Positions 62,002 to 64,000 of a stretch of DNA of 64,000 nucleotides are shown one piece after another. The notes below the pieces were generated by a model. That model did no database searches. It was not told the origin of the DNA and saw only the letters and a program-made list of their open reading frames with translations. This DNA comes from Triplophysa rosa (Eukaryota > Chordata > Actinopteri > Cypriniformes > Nemacheilidae), in contig NC_079893.1 of assembly GCF_024868665.1 (NCBI RefSeq), forward strand, positions 10,340,407 through 10,404,406, in the 5' to 3' direction. Every line of letters begins with the position of its first letter. Positions within the stretch are counted from its first letter, which is position 1. The translations under genes were made by a program, and so were the position numbers.

Positions 62002-62345
62002 TATTGAAGGTATAGTTCACCCAAAAATTTAAATTCTGTCATCATTTACTCACCCTCTTGTCATTTCAAACCTGTATGGCTTTATTTCTTCTGCAGAACA
62101 CAAAATAAGATATTTTGAAGAATGTTTATAACCGAACAGCGGTGGCAGCCATTGACTTCTATTGTATGGACACAAGACCAATGCAAGTGAATGGCTGCCA
62201 TTGCTGTTCGGTCAACAACATTTTTCAAAATATCTTCTTTTGTGTCCTGCGGAAGAAAAAAACTCATACAGGTTTGACATGACAAGAGGGTGAGTAAATG
62301 ATAACAGAATTTTCATTTTTGGGTGAACTATCACTTTAAGAAGGA
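62002..62345. mobile_element. Palindromic MITE copy next to the SINE
   Basis: AAGGTATAGTTCACCCAAAA left, GGGTGAACTATCACTTTAAG right, complete foldback. Confidence 0.8.
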
Positions 62346-62846
62346 TCTATTGACAGAAATGCAATATAATATACACAACTCTTCAGAGGTGTATAAAGAC
62401 CTTACATAATGAAGTGTTATGTTTTTATTACCTCAGAACGAGCTATTTCTATCTACATACACCGCGGGTCCCCTTGCATGGAATTTGTCCTGTTGTTTCT
62501 ACAGTAGCCCTAAATGGACAAACTACAGAACTCTACAGAACGCGTTTCGTAAATACTGTAAAGAAGCGAAAACGTGACGACATCTTTGTCCTGCGTCAGC
62601 CTCCGTAGTGCTTCGAAAGGGAGGGGTGAGCGGTGGAGTGAGCCGTTGGTTGCCATTCGCAATCTCAACACTAGATGCTGCTAAAAACTCCACATTGCTC
62701 ATTTAAAGACACGTTGTACATTTCTTTTTGTTCTGCAAGAAATGGCTTAACACTCTGCGAGGATAACCTTGAGCTTAAATCTCGTGTTCTCCTGCCAATC
62801 CATTGTTAACAAAAATAAAAAAACGGTTTGGAGTGCTCTAGTACTT

Positions 62847-64000
62847 ATGTCTTTTTTGTTTGTTTTTCCTGTTTTAAGCTACTCTTCTTTAATCACTTTT
62901 ACCAGGGACGAATTGCTTAACATTAAGCAATGCCCTTCTATCAATCTTTTCCCTAATTTTGAAAATTCAGACGTCTTACTGGACATTTTACTCGGAGGAG
63001 CGGCAGCTCTGTACAAACGCTCTAAAAGACGCAAGCGGGGAAAGCGAGCGGGTGCGCTCGTCAGACTCCGACGACGCGGATTTAGGACCCCGCTGCCGAG
63101 TATACACCTGGCGAATGTCCGCTCCCTTACCAACAAAACGGACGAAATACTCTTACTCACCAGGACAAACAAAGATTTTTCCAACTCCGCGGCGCTGTGT
63201 TTCACAGAAACATGGCTCAATGACACCATACCGAACAGCGCGTTACATCTGCCGGGTTTTCAGCTGTTCAGAGCGGATCGCATTGCCGAGTCAACAGGGA
63301 AGACACGTGGTGGTGGATTATGTTTTTATATAAACGAAGGTTGGTGCAGAGATATAACAACACTGAAGAAGATGTGCTTTTCGTACTTAGAAGCGTTCTC
63401 TATCAACTGCAAACCTTTTTATTCGCCACGCGAGTTTTCCTCATTTATTCTCGTGAATGTTTACATTCCTCCACATGCTTGTGCGAGCGCGGCGCTGCAA
63501 CAGCTGGCGGATTACATCACTGACACGGAGCAGCAACACCCGGATTCTCTTATTATTATTATTGGGGACTTTAACAGAGCAAACCTCTCCCGTGAGCTGC
63601 CAAAATACAGGCAGCATATCACATGCCCCACCAGAGACAGCAACATTCTGGATCACTGTTACACCACAATACGGGATGCATACCACTCTGTTCCCAGAGC
63701 AGCTCTGGGTCTCTCTGATCATTGCCTGGTTCATCTTCTTCCGACCTACAGACAGAAGCTTAAATCTGCCAAGCCTGTAGCAAGAACAGCAAAGAGATGG
63801 AGCAGCGAAACAGAGCGGGCCTTACAAGCCTGTTTCGACTGCACGGATTGGAGTGTCTTTGAAGCTGCAGCCACTGATCTGGATGAGTTAACTGACACAG
63901 TGACATCCTACATCAGCTTCTGTGAGGACATGTGTATTCCCACCAGGACTCGCTTAACATACAACAATGACAAACCATGGTTTACAATGAAACTGAGACA
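62847..64000 (+). mobile_element. LINE (non-LTR retrotransposon), endonuclease part of an open ORF
   Basis: One frame is open from the ATG at 62847 to the window edge (384 codons, no stop). It shows an APE-type endonuclease signature in order: HLANVRSL, FTETWLND, RGGGLCFYIN, FILVNVYIPP, IIIIGDFNRAN, ILDHCYTT, GLSDHCLVHLLP, then NDKPWFTMKLR. These include the expected Asn, Glu, Asp/Asn and Ser-Asp-His residues. The reverse transcriptase would lie to the right. Clade not assigned. It sits in a prss12 intron in the same orientation. Confidence 0.88.

Larger units (their letters stand above)
61707..62706. mobile_element. Compound repeat carrying a SINE and a MITE
   Basis: Left TTAAAGGTAGTGTGTGTGAT and right AAACTCCACATTGCTCATTTAA look like the two ends of one element (the right part has a CCTCCGTAGTGCTTCG motif). 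The middle is displaced by the next two features. Confidence 0.5.

Overview
This is vertebrate genomic DNA, almost certainly from a bony fish and most likely a cyprinid-like (otophysan) species. The evidence is four spliced vertebrate genes with fish-length introns, abundant AC and CT microsatellites, and a dense load of small DNA transposons, tRNA-derived SINEs, solo LTRs and a LINE of the kinds that fill cyprinid genomes. The species itself cannot be named from the sequence.

Layout. (1) 1-26.5 kb, plus strand: apbb2 (Fe65-like adaptor). Fifteen coding exons from 871 to 23556 join in frame to about 882 codons with a WW domain and two PTB domains, followed by a long 3' UTR. (2) 27.5-38.2 kb, minus strand: nsun7, a NOL1/NOP2/Sun-family RNA methyltransferase-like protein. 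Twelve coding exons give 826 residues, tail-to-tail with apbb2. (3) 41.05-44.4 kb, minus strand: mettl14, the non-catalytic partner in the m6A writer. Eleven exons give 455 residues, very close to the mammalian protein. (4) 45.45 kb to beyond the right edge, plus strand: prss12 (neurotrypsin), head-to-head with mettl14. It encodes a signal peptide, a kringle, three complete SRCR domains and the first half of a fourth. The remaining SRCR half and the trypsin domain lie outside the window.

Apbb2-nsun7 and mettl14-prss12 match two neighbour pairs that sit on different arms of human chromosome 4, so the window spans a junction between two conserved blocks. Two of the genes concern RNA methylation (a member of the m5C family and the m6A complex) and lie in tandem; functional coupling is not shown.

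Introns and spacers are mostly repeats. Five hAT-type MITEs can be delimited to the base by exact 8-bp target-site duplications, and two solo LTRs by exact 5-bp duplications. About a dozen copies of a palindromic TTAA-flanked MITE are present, along with two 'ggggac' elements each embedded in AC microsatellite, a tRNA-derived SINE, and a LINE whose endonuclease ORF is open to the right edge. Two strong palindromes stand out: a ~1-kb one in an nsun7 intron with a MITE in its centre, and a ~270-bp one in prss12 intron 1. I found no wholly new gene system; the most unusual items are these palindromes, the degenerate NSUN7 active site, a 79-bp GC-AG intron in apbb2, and the nested repeats.
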